DNA of 64,000 nt from Chinchilla lanigera (taxonomy: Eukaryota; Chordata; Mammalia; Rodentia; Chinchillidae): the NCBI RefSeq assembly GCF_000276665.1, contig NW_004955402.1:6536869-6600868 (forward strand). The letters are read 5' to 3'. The notes under the pieces are model-generated. The model was not told the origin of the DNA and made no database searches. It saw only the letters and a list, made by a program, of their open reading frames with translations. This document shows, one piece after another, positions 10,993 to 22,170 of the stretch; positions within the stretch are counted from its first letter, which is position 1; each line of letters opens with the position of its first letter. The translations under genes and the position numbers were made by a program.

Positions 10993-11849
10993 CATGGATG
11001 TCAGAGATGACAATGTCACCTCTTTAGACTAGAGACTGTGCTGTTAGAATCATGGCGCCGTGGTCTTGTCAGACTTCACCTAGTAATGAAGCAGACACCA
11101 GAGCAGCTGGTGGGCTCCTATCCAACCCCGAAGCCTGGCCACTGGCCACAAGCAGACCCACATGTGGCTTCTGCCCAGGCAGGCAAACCCAGAAGAAAAC
11201 ATGGGCAATTGCTGAGCTTGTGAGCTCCATTTCTTTCTTCATGCCACCTACTAGAAAGCCAGCCCTCTTGCCATGGGGGTAGTGAGAAAGGGGAAAGACC
11301 ATATGTGAGATTCCCCCAGAAAACTCTCCCCGGGAAATATGAGGTGGGGAGTTTGGGGCCATCCACCCAACAGCATCCTTTGTCTTAATATCAAAATAGT
11401 TTTTTACATAGTATAAAAATTGAATCAACAAGGAAAATTGACAGTAACTGATTAGACTTTTTAATAACACTGTCATCCACAAAGCAAGCACCATTAACAT
11501 TTTGATCTTGATACTGCTTTCATTCCTGACATTTATCCAGATGTGCACATCCCCATATCAGAACTTACATTTTAACACACACACACACCTTAGCAAACAC
11601 ACTGTAATCTAATAATTCTTACCTAACTTTTTGAGTTTTTTGCAAAGCATTTAATGATAGTATTTTGTTATTTGTTAACAATTACAGGTGTGATGTGTTC
11701 CATATAGAGAGAAGCCTACAAGGTTTGGTACAGGACGGTAAAGGGGTGATCTTGTTTTGTAGAGGATGAGAAAGGAACACTGCAGTGGAGTTCACTATCA
11801 GCGACAATGCCATGACCTTTGTTGACTCCATAACATCATCAGAATAACA
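10993..11849. other. Unexplained unique sequence
   Basis: Several overlapping open frames are present on both strands (the longest is minus 11069-11548, 159 codons). They lack recognisable domains, overlap each other in multiple frames and end in AT-rich DNA, so I do not call them genes. A short CA run lies at 11578-11588. Confidence 0.4.
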
Positions 11850-11859
11850 TCATTGTCAG

Positions 11860-12000
11860 TTGACTTCTAGAAACCATGTTGTCCAGCTCCTTGGCTGTAC
11901 AGATAAGGAAACAGAGAAACAAAAATTGTACCTGAGCCACATCTAAGTCAGATTCAGTCCTTCCACACTCCCAATAATATATGACTTCCAAACTCCATCC
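11860..12000 (+). repeat. MIR-like SINE remnant
   Basis: A degenerate segment 'tgtacagataaggaaacagag' followed by 'acatctaagtcagattcagtcc' has the order of the MIR core and 3' part. It is short and diverged, so the family is uncertain. Confidence 0.45.
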
Positions 12001-12029
12001 AAAATCCTTGGTTTGTAGAGAAATGATAA

Positions 12030-12180
12030 TTTAATGGCCCATGTTATATGCAAGATGTTTTACCTATGTTATACAATATCCTTGTAACAATTGTTGCAAC
12101 AATAATTATTATATTCATTCCTCAGACAGCAATCTGAAGGTTGGAGTTCCTCTAGTAATAAGTGTCTAAATTCAATTTTG
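12030..12180 (+). repeat. MIR remnant
   Basis: The pattern 'gttatatgcaagatgttttacctatgttatacaatatccttgtaacaa', with later 'cctcagacagcaatctgaagg', follows the MIR core order (decline to seasonal consensus-like 'ctcac...aac' and then 'gaaactgag' region). It is old and diverged. Confidence 0.45.
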
Positions 12181-13479
12181 TGTTTTTAAAACATCACATT
12201 TTATTGGAATTTGTGATCACATCATGCATCTCTGAAGTGGGAGAATACAGAGGATAAGCTGTGATTCTTGATTCCTGGCCCATAATTGGGAACAGTACCT
12301 GGCTGCTTGGAATATGTCAACCAATTCTGGGTATTACTGTGCTTTAGATTTGTAATACAATTTGTCTTTAGGATAAATCAGCAAAGCAGAATATACAATC
12401 CACTGAAGCAAGAAGACTCAGTAATTTCACAGCGGGAGAGCTGAGAGCTAGGCTGGAGTCTGTCTGCTTTGCCATTAGGCCACACTGATAAAATAATTTC
12501 TTCAGCGGAAAGAGTGGAGGAAATTATTAATTTGGGTGCAAGATAAGGGAGTTCCCAGTGCAAGCCTTACAAACTGTGCTGTCCTACAGATTACACATAG
12601 GCAAAACCCATAGATGATCATTAATTGGTGAGTTCCTGATTGGTAACAAAGCCACCCACTGCAGTTCCATCTATGCAGAGATTTCCCCTGTGCTAACACT
12701 GAGCCCCTGTAGCTTTTAGTGTCCCCTGGGAGGTCAAAAACCAATAACCCAGCCTTGACTAATCTCATAAGTATTCGATGTTGGGATGAGCACGCCTGGA
12801 CCAGGGAGAGCAGGAGGGCACAGCTAATTTCAGTTTCAGTGATGGGAGCATGGTCTATATGTTGGCTTCCTGTAATAAATTATGCCACTAAGCATATCAC
12901 TAAGAGCTACTCAGTAAATATTTGTTGGATAAAAATGAGGAAGTAGGAGCAAAGGGTCTGTATGAAGACAGTGGGCTATTCAATATCCTAGAGAGTGGTA
13001 GGGCCATAGGTCTTACATTTTTGTGCATCAGCTAGAGAAGACAATGGTGTAGGCAATACTACTTTCTTTTATATAGTAGGTACCACGTGCTATAAGATAA
13101 ATATCAATAGAAGTGGCTCAACTTGAGAAATAACATTGCATTAAAATATTGAGATCATTCATTTAAGGGGGAGTGGGTGAGAGGGCCTGAGTTATAAAAT
13201 GTAGTCCATGAGTTGGGGACTGGCCTTTCTGAATTGTCTTTGAAGACATTGGCACAGTGTACTGGTAGATAAGTCAACAGATTCCTGAGCATCATTTGTA
13301 AAGGGAAACCATACCGTGATTTACTAACACATACCGTGTGCATTTTACATGTTCTACCAAGACAAAATGGACCGGAAGACCTAGTGAAGAAAGTGTTACA
13401 TGACTAAAGGCATTTTAGCACTTCAAGTAATAGCTAGTATAGTATATCCACCACTGCGATAGTCCCAGTCCATATGAGA
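12181..13479. other. Unexplained unique sequence
   Basis: No repeat family or exon recognised with any confidence. Open frames of 60-88 codons on both strands (for example minus 12502-12768) lack family features. Confidence 0.4.
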
Positions 13480-13620
13480 GATGTTTTTTACGTATTTATT
13501 GATTGAATCCTCACCAAATCCTATGAGGCTGGTAATATTATTTTATGTCTATAATGCAACAGATCAGTGACTTTACCAAAGTCACACTAGTGGTATGTGG
13601 TAGTCTTAAAACCAGTGTTG
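13480..13620 (+). repeat. MIR SINE remnant
   Basis: A clear MIR core: 'tttattgattgaatcctcac', 'aaatcctatgaggctggtaa', then 'cagtgactttaccaaagtca' and 'cactagtggta', in the order of the consensus (oligo 'cctatgaggtaggta...', 'gtaacttgcccaaggtcacac', 'agctagtaagtgg'). It is diverged and inactive. An older ID lies just downstream. Confidence 0.75.
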
Positions 13621-13655
13621 TGGGACTAATATGTAAAGTGCAAAAGGAAAGTCCC

Positions 13656-13780
13656 AAGTTTTGTAACATAGGAGCTGAGAATATAGCTCAGCAGCACATG
13701 TGCCCACCTGGCAAGCACAAGGTCCTGAGTTCAATTCCTGGAAACAAAAACAAAAACAACAACACAAAAAAGTTTTGTAA
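13656..13780 (+). mobile_element. Older ID-type SINE with 11-bp target-site duplication
   Basis: The body is about 13667-13769: 'ggagctgagaatatagctcagcagcacatg...gcaagcacaaggtcctgagttcaattcctgg', with a (CAAAAA/CAACA) tail. The direct repeats aagttttgtaa lie at 13656-13666 and 13770-13780. Its body is more diverged than the IDs at 7.8 kb and 8.6 kb, so it is an earlier insertion. Confidence 0.9.
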
Positions 13781-14303
13781 TGTTTTGTAATGAAGGCAGA
13801 AAAAAATTATCAAATTTATACAAATTTAAACCATGCTGATAGACATAATTTGGACTTGTCCTTCATTTAGCAAAATACTGAAAAGGGGTTGTATTTTCAG
13901 ATGAAAGTGTTACACTCTCATGTCTCTTACTGCATTGTAAGAGGCTTGAGCATGCCTTGATCCCAACTTTAAATGCAACCAAGCTTTCCTTTCTGCTTCT
14001 GCTTCCAGATAGCTGAGGGATGGTAGCAAGTAAGTTCCTAATATTTGACAGGGGAAAAGAAATGATAGGATAAATGAGTGAGTAAATGCACATGGAAATG
14101 GACCATCACTCCTTATTGTGCATCACACATTTATGATTTCCACCTTCTGGCCGTTCATCTCTATGCTCAGCACCACCCTGACCTATGGCAGGCGATAAGC
14201 TGGTTCTGGTGTCCTGTCTCTGAGAATTCAACACCTCCAAGCCCTAAATTTCACATGTCCGAATGGAGAAGAAGCCATAGCACCCACCTCATAGACCTCT
14301 TCG
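13781..14303. other. Unexplained unique sequence
   Basis: No feature recognised. A 150-codon open frame (14078-14530) continues from here into the pyrimidine tract. It encodes a Leu/Pro/Ser low-complexity run there and is rejected as a gene. Confidence 0.45.
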
Positions 14304-14402
14304 CTTCTCTTCCCTTCCCTTCCCTCTCCCTCCCCTCCCCTCCCCTTCCTCTCTCCCTTCCCTTCCCCTCCCCTCCCCTTTCCTTTTTTTCCCTTTTACT
14401 TT
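14304..14402. repeat. Polypyrimidine low-complexity tract (CCCTT/CCCCT)n
   Basis: About 100 bp of almost pure C/T on the plus strand ('cttcccttcccttccctctccc' type units). Such tracts can form triplex or other non-B structures. The overlapping open frames on each strand give LPSPPLPL- and EGREREG-like runs, which are compositional artefacts. Confidence 0.9.
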
Positions 14403-14479
14403 TCCTTATTTGTGCTTCCATAGTTTTCCACATTGACTGTGTTCAATTTCTGATTTTTGAAGGAAAAGATATTTCTAAA

Positions 14480-14560
14480 ATTGAATTGAATAAATACTTA
14501 ATGGGAGCCCACTGTGTAGTGACACTATGACAGTACCACATGAATGTGCCATGCTTTCTG
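14480..14560 (+). repeat. Possible MIR fragment
   Basis: 'gaataaatacttaatgggagcccactgtgtagtgac' resembles the MIR 5' core ('tattgagcgcctactgtgtgcc'). It is short and diverged, so confidence is low. Confidence 0.35.
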
Positions 14561-14770
14561 ATTTCAAGGAATGCTTCATCATTCCTCAGTGGAAGAATAT
14601 GTGGTTCCCATGAGCTGGAAAACAGCATTGGGTAGAAACATGTAAGAGGAGAGATGGAAATGTTCTGTGTGAGCTCAGAAAGAGAACAACCCTGAGCTGG
14701 GCCCAAGTTAGAAAATTGTTTGCAAGGGAGGTAAAATTGACTGTGGAAATTTCTTTTTCATCTTGCATAG

Positions 14771-14829
14771 CAGGGAAGGAAAAAAGGAAGGAAAGAGGGA
14801 AGGAAAGAAGGGAGGGAGGAGAAAGAGAT
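14771..14829. repeat. (GGAA)n purine-rich low-complexity tract
   Basis: A purine-only run of GGAA, GAAA and GGGA units on the plus strand. It is a simple-sequence expansion with no coding meaning. Confidence 0.9.
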
Positions 14830-15183
14830 AATTAAGATGAGTTTTAGGGACTGCTTTTCTGTGACATCTTTGAGTTGCATACACTATTTGAACTCTCAGA
14901 CTAGGTTTAGCTTGTATGAATAAGTAACAAGGAGACAGATTGTCGGTGTCCCACCCAATCCGGCCGAGTAGAAAGGGTGCACTGGGAACCGATGTTGAGA
15001 CAGTTTCTCCCTCCTATTCCACTGGCTACGTAATCCAGTGGAACTGAATTTGCTCACCTGTACCTTTTCTAAAAGAGTATATTTTCTAAAATATGATTCA
15101 AAGAAGCACTGTGCTGATAGATAACAAAAGAGTCCTGTTATATAAAATATTTTTCCCTTGACACACTCTACTTCTGCTTCCAG
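14830..15183. other. Unexplained unique sequence
   Basis: No repeat recognised. The minus open frame 14896-15216 (106 codons) lacks any domain and lies antisense to the exon-like segment that follows. Confidence 0.4.
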
Positions 15184-15273
15184 AAAACTCTGGAAGAATC
15201 TCTCAGAGAAAAGCACTGCTCTCAGAGGGAGATGAAAGTTGATGATTTTGAAAGTAAACTGGCTGAGAAGGAA
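15184..15273 (+). other. Exon-like segment encoding a coiled-coil-like peptide
   Basis: A pyrimidine-rich acceptor ends in CAG at 15181-15183. From 15184 a frame stays open and reads KTLEESLREKHCSQR, then a second charged stretch MKVDDFESKLAEKE. A possible donor GTGAAA starts at 15274, giving a 90-bp, 30-codon, phase 0-0 exon. The composition (K/E/R-rich with spaced L, M and F) looks like a coiled coil, unlike the surrounding chance frames. If unspliced, the frame stops at 15289-15291. The upstream frame is open back to a TAG at 15118. The donor is weak and I recognise no protein family. It could be a chance frame, a cassette exon of a gene whose introns fill the window, or a pseudo-exon. Confidence 0.25.
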
Positions 15274-15291
15274 GTGAAAACGTGCACTTGA

Positions 15292-16487
15292 ACCATGCTG
15301 TTATCATTGTACTGAAGCAAGTTTTTCCTAGTTACTGCCAAATGGAAAGAGAAATTAAATTTACCCATAGCTTATTAAGAATTGTTACTCTGAAGAGCAC
15401 TTCATCAGCTCCAAATTATATATAAGTGTCATGGCTAATTAAAAATTGAATTTTAGTGCTACTAATATAATTTCCAATCTTAAAAGTCTGCTATCTGGGA
15501 ATTTCTCCAGTACTTTGTTAAAGATGTTCTTTGCACCATTATTCATATTCATTAGGGACTATTATTGTCAACATCTGTTTGACCTTCCCACCAAAAAAAC
15601 AAAAAATTCAAGGCAAAGCTGGAAACTTCCAGCTTTGTGAGCCAAAGGCAATATTTAGAGTTGGAATTTTGCTCAAGTTGTATCAGGAGTGAAAAGTAAG
15701 ACACTGAAGTATCGCAATCATGCTTCTCAAAAGATTTGTTTTACAAAATTGATTCGGTACAGGTAAGATGGGAGGAAAATGCAATTAGTCTGCATTATGT
15801 TCTTTATTTATTTTAAAAGAAATATAACAGTAAAGGGACAGTGATGGGCCATGTGTAATCAACATGAAGTTGAAATACTTTAGGTGTTATTTTGTTTTCT
15901 ACGCATTCTGCTATCTTCATCACAAAAACCATCTGCAATCTAAAACTAACATCCCTATGGAGTTTTAACATTTGTGCCAAATTCTTTGCAAATGCTTCCT
16001 CAAGAAGGTGGAGATTACTGTAATTCCTTTCCCTTTGAGGGTCAGCTGCTTAATTGCTTGTTTCCAACAAATAGAGAATGGAAAGAGAAACACAATTCAC
16101 CCAGGAGGCACCTGAAGTCTAGCATCTTAAACTGGTTAAGGTTACACAGCAGCAGTCAGTCATGATTACACTACATACCTGTGATACAGTATGATCATCA
16201 CTTTGGTAGTTTTTCCCCAAGCCCATAGCTCCAGTCTTCTTGTGAGACAAAGATCACACAATCCCAAATCGAAGGACATTCTTCAGTAAAATCTCTGACC
16301 ATTACTCTTCAAATTTTTCGAGCTCATGGAGGATAAGCATCGAGTTAAGAAACTTCACTGGCTGGAAGAGATAAAGGAGACAAGACAACAAAATTTGATA
16401 TGTTTTTCTTGCATCGATTTTGCTCAGGAATAGCATAGTGGGGGAAGCATTGGAGAAGCCCAAGTAAAACCTATAGTTTAGTTGAGA
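15292..16487. other. Unexplained unique sequence
   Basis: AT-rich sequence with no recognised repeat or gene. A weak MIR-like string lies near 16100-16170 ('ttaaggttacacagcagcag'), too diverged to call. Confidence 0.4.
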
Positions 16488-16878
16488 GCACTTGTTATGG
16501 TTTGTGTCTGAATGTCCCCCCAAAGCCTCATGCAGTCATGATGCAGGCTTCTAGAGTTTGTGATTGACTCATGGCCCAATGCTGGGATAATGGGTGTGAG
16601 TGCTGCACCCACCCTGGGGTAGGTAGCTTGCGTACAGTGTAAGACAAGGAAAGAGACTGCTTGCTGCCACTCCTCCCTTGTGCTCTTGTTGCTTTTGCTG
16701 TCTTCTTTTGCTGCCACCATGAACTGTTGCCCTCTGCTATGTGCCACTCTGCCTTGGAGCCAGCTGATTATAGACTGAAACTTCCACAAACTGTAAGCTA
16801 AATAAACCTTTCCTTCCTTAATTCTGGGCATCAGATATTTTGTCCCAGCAAAAAGAGAAAAGTAACTGACACAGCACT
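16488..16878 (+). mobile_element. ERVL-MaLR-like solo LTR with 5-bp duplication
   Basis: The LTR is 16493-16873 (381 bp), starting 'tgttatggtttgtgtctgaa' and ending 'gtaactgacaca', with TG...CA termini. The 5-bp direct repeat gcact flanks it exactly (16488-16492 and 16874-16878), as expected for this retrovirus-like class. A polyadenylation region 'ctaaataaacctttccttcc' lies near 16798. No internal sequence is present, so it is a solo LTR left by recombination between two LTRs. Its body is close to the copy at 9489-9850. Confidence 0.92.
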
Positions 16879-18881
16879 GTACCAATGTTTCTTAGTATTT
16901 GATAATTGTGGGATGATTATGTAAGGTTAATGTTAAAGCAAGGCTGATGGATAGAAAGTATAGGAGATCACCTGAACTCATTTTTCAAACTTTTGTAAAT
17001 CTAAAATTATTTCAGAATTGAAAAAAAAAATTAAGCATGACTTCGTGAGCAGTTACAGCTCTCATGATTAATTACTGAGCTCCAAGGCAATCCCTATATT
17101 CCTTGCCCACTGTAGTCCCACATTTATAGCTTCCAGTCAGGATGCCTCAGGGCTGACCTGTGTGCAGGACTATTGCAGAAATGATGGTCTGTGGCTTCTG
17201 AAGCTAGGTTATTAAAGGTGTTGTGGCTTTCACTTTGCTCTTAAATTGTGCGCTCCAGGTGAAGCTAACTTTCAGGCCATGAGGACTCTTGCCTTCCTGA
17301 AGAAAATCCCATGTGGAAAGGAGCTAGTGTCTCCCACCTCCCACTAGCACCAACTTCCTTGTGTGAGTGAACCACCTTGGAAGGAGGTTTTCTAGTGCTG
17401 GTCAGTTCTCCAGATGAAACATACCTCCAACTAACATCTGACCAAAACCTCATGGAAGACCCCAAAGCACAGCCATTCCACTGAGGATTATCATTTTAAG
17501 CTAGCCAACCGTGGAGTACTCTGTTATGCATCAGTAGAAAAGTAAAAAGATTACTTCAACTGTATTATTTACATTCTTCAAGCGCTAGTCTGGCCAAGGA
17601 GGTGGCATTGCATGTTCTAACCACTCTGTACCTGTTTCATGTTGCTTACAATGTTTTAGAACTTCCGTGAACGATGTATCAGCAGAATAATTTGCAGTGG
17701 ATTGTTACCTTAATACTCAATGAAAAGTGCACTATTGTATGTGCAAACTAATAATAAGAGCAGGGTGACTGAGGTCAAAGCTCACCAAACTGAAGTGTGT
17801 TTGCCCTGAATTCTAAACATTTATATTTCTTCTCCTTGTCCCTGCTTTCAAACTGCTGTTTCAGCCACCTTACTTTAAATAAAGTGCATTCCCATCTGGG
17901 GACCTTTGCTAAACCTGGGAGCTGAACTGACTAGAGAATTTACCTCAAAGGGAAACTCACTCCTCACTTACACTCAGTGTGGGGGGAGAGGACATCATCA
18001 TATTTATCTGCTGTTCTTAGTTACAGATGAGCTCCATCAGGCGTTTATTTTTGACTATGGATTGAATTATGCTCTACAGGCCTGTGAAGCAAAATCTCCA
18101 GCCTTTCTCAGCACTGGGACTCTGTCTCCCTGATTTTCATCTCTAAATTTAAAATTTGGTCAAAAGTCCAGGCAATTGCCCTTCTTCCTTTAGAATGGCA
18201 TTTTACATTACAATAAGCTTGCCTTTCACTGTAACCTTCATACCTTCTTCATTCATAAAATGACACTGTTTGGGCCTCCGGGCAGACTCTTTCCAGGTGC
18301 TGCTTTTTGCCAGAAAAAAAAAAAAAGACTATTGAGAAAACTAGTCTGAAATTTGTAATTTCACTTTCCTTCATGTTCTGACTGACCTGTTGATGAATAA
18401 ATGTGTCTCATCTGTGTAAGAAAGAATATTTTTAGGTACATTTAATTTTTAGTCAAGCCACTCTCAAATAGGACTTTTAAAAATCTTGAAGCATCCATCA
18501 AAAAGAAAAAGAAATCACTTTGGTTTTTTATAAACTAAAATTGCATATTCTGACTAACAATGTCTACTTCTTTTTGGATTGCAGGAATTTTCAAAGAAGT
18601 CTGCATATTTTATGCCCAATTTTTTCTGTTTTCAAAGTGAATAGCTACAGTGTGATTAAAAGAATCTTTGATTTTGGTAATACTTTATTCTAAATTTTTG
18701 AGTTAGTCTCTTAGCTCTAAATGATTATGAAGTAACAAATATTTCATTTATTCAATTTTACCTGAATTGAGTGAATGTGTTTTGATATTTATTATTGGTA
18801 ATGAACACAATGGGCTTGACTTTGGGGAGCCAACAGTGACCAAGCAGCCATGGATATGCATTCCCAATGCTTGTGTTTCCT
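16879..18881. other. Unexplained unique sequence
   Basis: About 2 kb without a recognised repeat, RNA gene or exon. An A-run lies at 18313-18325. Open frames of 60-76 codons (for example 17906-18133) have no recognisable features. Confidence 0.45.
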
Positions 18882-18990
18882 ACCAACCTGTACATCTTAC
18901 AGACAGGTACTTACTTCTTACAGACAAGTACCAACCTGTATATCTTACAGACAGGTACTTACTTCTTACAGACAAGTACTTACTTCTCGT
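18882..18990. repeat. 48-bp tandem repeat, about two copies
   Basis: The unit starts 'accaacctgtacatcttaca' and recurs at 18930 with one change ('tatatc'). A third partial start is near 18978. Inside each unit, two related halves ('tcttacagacaggtactt' and 'tcttacagacaagta') point to an earlier 20-24 bp duplication. The plus frame over it repeats a 16-residue block YQPVHLTDRYLLLTDK, an open-frame consequence of the 48-bp period and not evidence of a gene. Confidence 0.9.
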
Positions 18991-21027
18991 CCATTAATGT
19001 TCTGTCTTTTCGATTAGATGTATTTGATGTGATTCATGTATCTTCTGTATCGTGTCCCTGGAAGGTGACAGGATATACTTAAATGATTTAAATAAAGAAA
19101 GTTTTTTAAATGAAGAATTTATTCACAGAGTGGTTCGCTGGACTAAGGGAACAAACAAAAGATGTGAAAGGACACAGACAAGAGTAGTGGTAGGAATAAG
19201 TTGTTTTCCTTAAAAAATGATGTGATAAACGTCTAAGCCCAGAAAGGACTGGAACATTAAAAAAAGCTCACCCAGTAAAAGTGGTAGTCTTTAAAATACC
19301 TAATTGCCTTCTGATATTGTGGCCGAAACAGTAGGTGTGCAGGGAGGAAGTACCCCAGTCTCTTTCTTAGCCTGCCTGATAATCTCTTGCTTTCCTGGAG
19401 ATGCAATCCACAGGCAACACACAAGCAGAAACTAGCTAGTTCCACAGTACATTCTAGGGGTCAGCACTCAGGCCTCTGAGAGCAGGGTGGAGAAGTTTCA
19501 AAAGGTGATTCTGGAAATGGAGATAAAGGGGAATAAACAGCATTCTTTTAAAAAAAAATGCTTTATTGGTAGCAGGCTTTCTCTTTTTATAAGTCATGTT
19601 TTAAAACTTCATAACTTCAAGAGTAATGTGTCTGACAATAAATAAGTAATAAAAGACTATGATAGGTAATCTTGAAATTAATTTACATAAATTTCGATTA
19701 AATTACCAAACAATGCCCCTGAATGTGCTCTTCAGGACTATGATAGACTCCATGTCACTGCGTTTTACTTTTCAAAGTATATTAAACTCATGACCATTTC
19801 TCTAGCTAAAATGTCCCAAGTTGTAGTAAGTTATTAAAGCTATCATTTGACAAACTGTAATAAAGAGGGTATGAAATTTCAGCTTGTACTGGAGTTAGAA
19901 TGATTAGCCCTTTGGTACCATCTCTCTCCCGTGGTAGGCTATGTGAGGATCAGCCCCAAGATGCTCTCAACAAACTCTCTGTCCTCTGTGTAGACAGGCC
20001 TGTGTGACTTTTACCTTGCACAACTGGATGCTTTAAAGTGATGTCTGTCACTATGATAACTTCAAGAAACTTTGCACTTCTAACAGAGGATTCCAAACAT
20101 TTAAAGTTGGTTTTAAAAAATATAGTAATGTCTTTATGAACCTAGTGATCTACATCATGTCCACTGTTGTTAAATGACCTTCAGATTTATTAAAGTCACA
20201 TGGATAAAATTTCATGACTTCACCATGTACATGTGCCCTCCCATGTCAACTAGATCACTTCCTTTAAAATAGAAACTCTGATGCTGTGTTTTTGAACTTA
20301 ACAATCTTGTCCAGGTGTCAGAAGCACCCTCAGAGATAAAAGGCTGCAGCTATCCTTTTGCAGAATTATAGGCTAAGTTACTAAACTTCGAGGTGTCAAA
20401 ACATGAATCAGTTCTTGGAAACACCTTCATCTGAAGAAATAGGAGGAACTATAAACTAAGCAGTCCTACTCTCCTGAGAATCATACATTTTACTCCTCCT
20501 TCGACATGGTTTATACTCAGCTGGAGGTAAGAAAATGCATTTTTATATTTTTGTTAGATATTAATTTCAGAAGAAAGAGAGACTTATGAAACATGTATAG
20601 AGCAAATGGCATAGCAATGTGCTAAACACCACGAGACACAGAGAGTTTAAAGAGGAAATGGGAACCTGACCTTGAATATGTGTTAATCCACTCTCATTTT
20701 TTTATAGTCACTCTACAAAAGAATTACATACACTTTCTTTCCTTCTACATGTTACCATCCCCATGGTAAACATTACTTATACTTTTGTTCAGTAAACTCT
20801 TGTATAGATTCACACACATCTGCCTCCTACATTGTCTTGCATCTCAGGGTCTACCTGGTGCCGTTTCCTTTTGCTTCTGACCCCCTTTAGGCCACTTCTG
20901 TATAGAGGAACTTCTGGCAGTGCTCAGTATTCAGTTTTTGTTTGTATGGAAAAAAGTCATTCATTCTGGTTTGTTCTTGAAATAAATTTTTGTTTAAAGT
21001 ATAATTCTACATTGATATTATTCTCTC
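18991..21027. other. Unexplained unique sequence
   Basis: No recognised gene or clear repeat over 2 kb. The segment 20575-20700 has a faint MIR/L2-like string ('atagcaatgtgctaaacacc') that is too weak to call. Short chance frames only. Confidence 0.4.
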
Positions 21028-21205
21028 CAGTCCTGGGGATTAAACACAGGGACTTCACTCTGAGCTAAATCCCCCATTTTTAACTTTTTTTTAAAAGACA
21101 AATTCTAAGTCACTCAGTTGCCCAAGTTGGGCTCAAATTTGCAATCTTCCTGCCTCAGCCTGTCAGAGTGCTGGGATTACAGGTGTTTGCCACCACACCT
21201 AATTA
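21028..21205 (-). mobile_element. Composite B1-dID (MEN-like) SINE, reverse orientation
   Basis: Read on the minus strand, a B1 unit (21205 to about 21098) is followed by an A-rich linker and then a shortened ID ('ggggatttagctcagagtga' to 'ttaatccccaggactgg', about 21076-21028). The plus-strand marks are 'cctgcctcagcc' and 'agtgctgggattacaggtgt', antisense B1. The ID lacks its middle, the deletion that defines dID. It supports the same lineage inference as the copy at 10263. Confidence 0.85.
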
Positions 21206-22140
21206 ACTGGTTATCTTTTCCCACAGTCTTTTAAATATATTCCATTAACTCTGACTCCCATTGTTGCTGATATCTTAGCTGTCTGACTGGAGTCAATCAT
21301 CTGAAAACAAACTGCCTCTTCTTTCCATTTTTAGGACCCTATCTTTAAATAAACCTGGTTTATAGCAAAAAGTTAAACATTGTATTTGAGGAATATTGAA
21401 TACAATACCTCTTTCAGGTGGTTCAGTGAAAGGCTATAGTAGACAGTTTGATATATGAGTCAGAAACTAAGAGAAGTTTGGGCTGAGGATACAAGTTTGA
21501 CTATCATCTAAGCAAAAGGAGAAAATAAATCACAGACTGGATAAAATCAACTAAAAAGGATACACAGAATGGAAAGAGATAAAGTTTTAGGAAACAAATT
21601 TGAGAAATGCTTCAGTATTTATTTAAAGCCAAAGGAAGTGGGTAAGAAGAAGAATTACAAGGAAATCACAAGATATTTGAGGAAAACATGAAAATTCCTT
21701 GTTCACAGATCACAAGAGAATCTTTACAAGAGACTATTCCAAAAAGAGCAAATGAATAACTTATTTGGAATGCTGCTCTAGACAGATCAACTCATACAGT
21801 TCTGAAAAATCCTGACATCCCGACTGTAGAAGACAAGAAGGAGCCCTGCAGTGAGATTTAAGCAGGTAGAGAAGTAACAGGGAGAGAGGGGAAGATGAGC
21901 CATCTACGGGTCCGTGTAGGCTAAAGTCTCAGCTTTGGAATTTTAGCAGATACTACAACAAAGGTTAATTTCAAACTGTTCAAACTGCCACCACTGTGGG
22001 TTGACATCACCTTTGACGACATCCTACAGCATGGAAGGCCAGGACAGAGCAGCAGTTACCACCTGTGACAGTGTGGATCATACAGTGGAAGGAAAAGAAA
22101 AAGGAGAAGAGCATAGAATTACTATAGAGGTTTCTTCTTG
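21206..22140. other. Unexplained unique sequence
   Basis: AT- and purine-rich sequence, no repeat family recognised. The plus open frame starting at 22001 has no recognisable domain. Confidence 0.4.
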
Positions 22141-22149
22141 GAAGGGGTA

Positions 22150-22170
22150 CAGTGTGTGTGTGTGTGTGTA
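22150..22170. repeat. Short (GT)n run
   Basis: About nine GT units inside a chance open frame on each strand. Minor microsatellite. Confidence 0.85.

Noticed and set aside
11069..11548. 159-codon minus-strand open frame
   Set aside because: No domain, signal or splice support, and several other frames of both strands are open over the same DNA.
14078..14530. 150-codon plus-strand frame
   Set aside because: Its middle is the translation of a C/T low-complexity tract.
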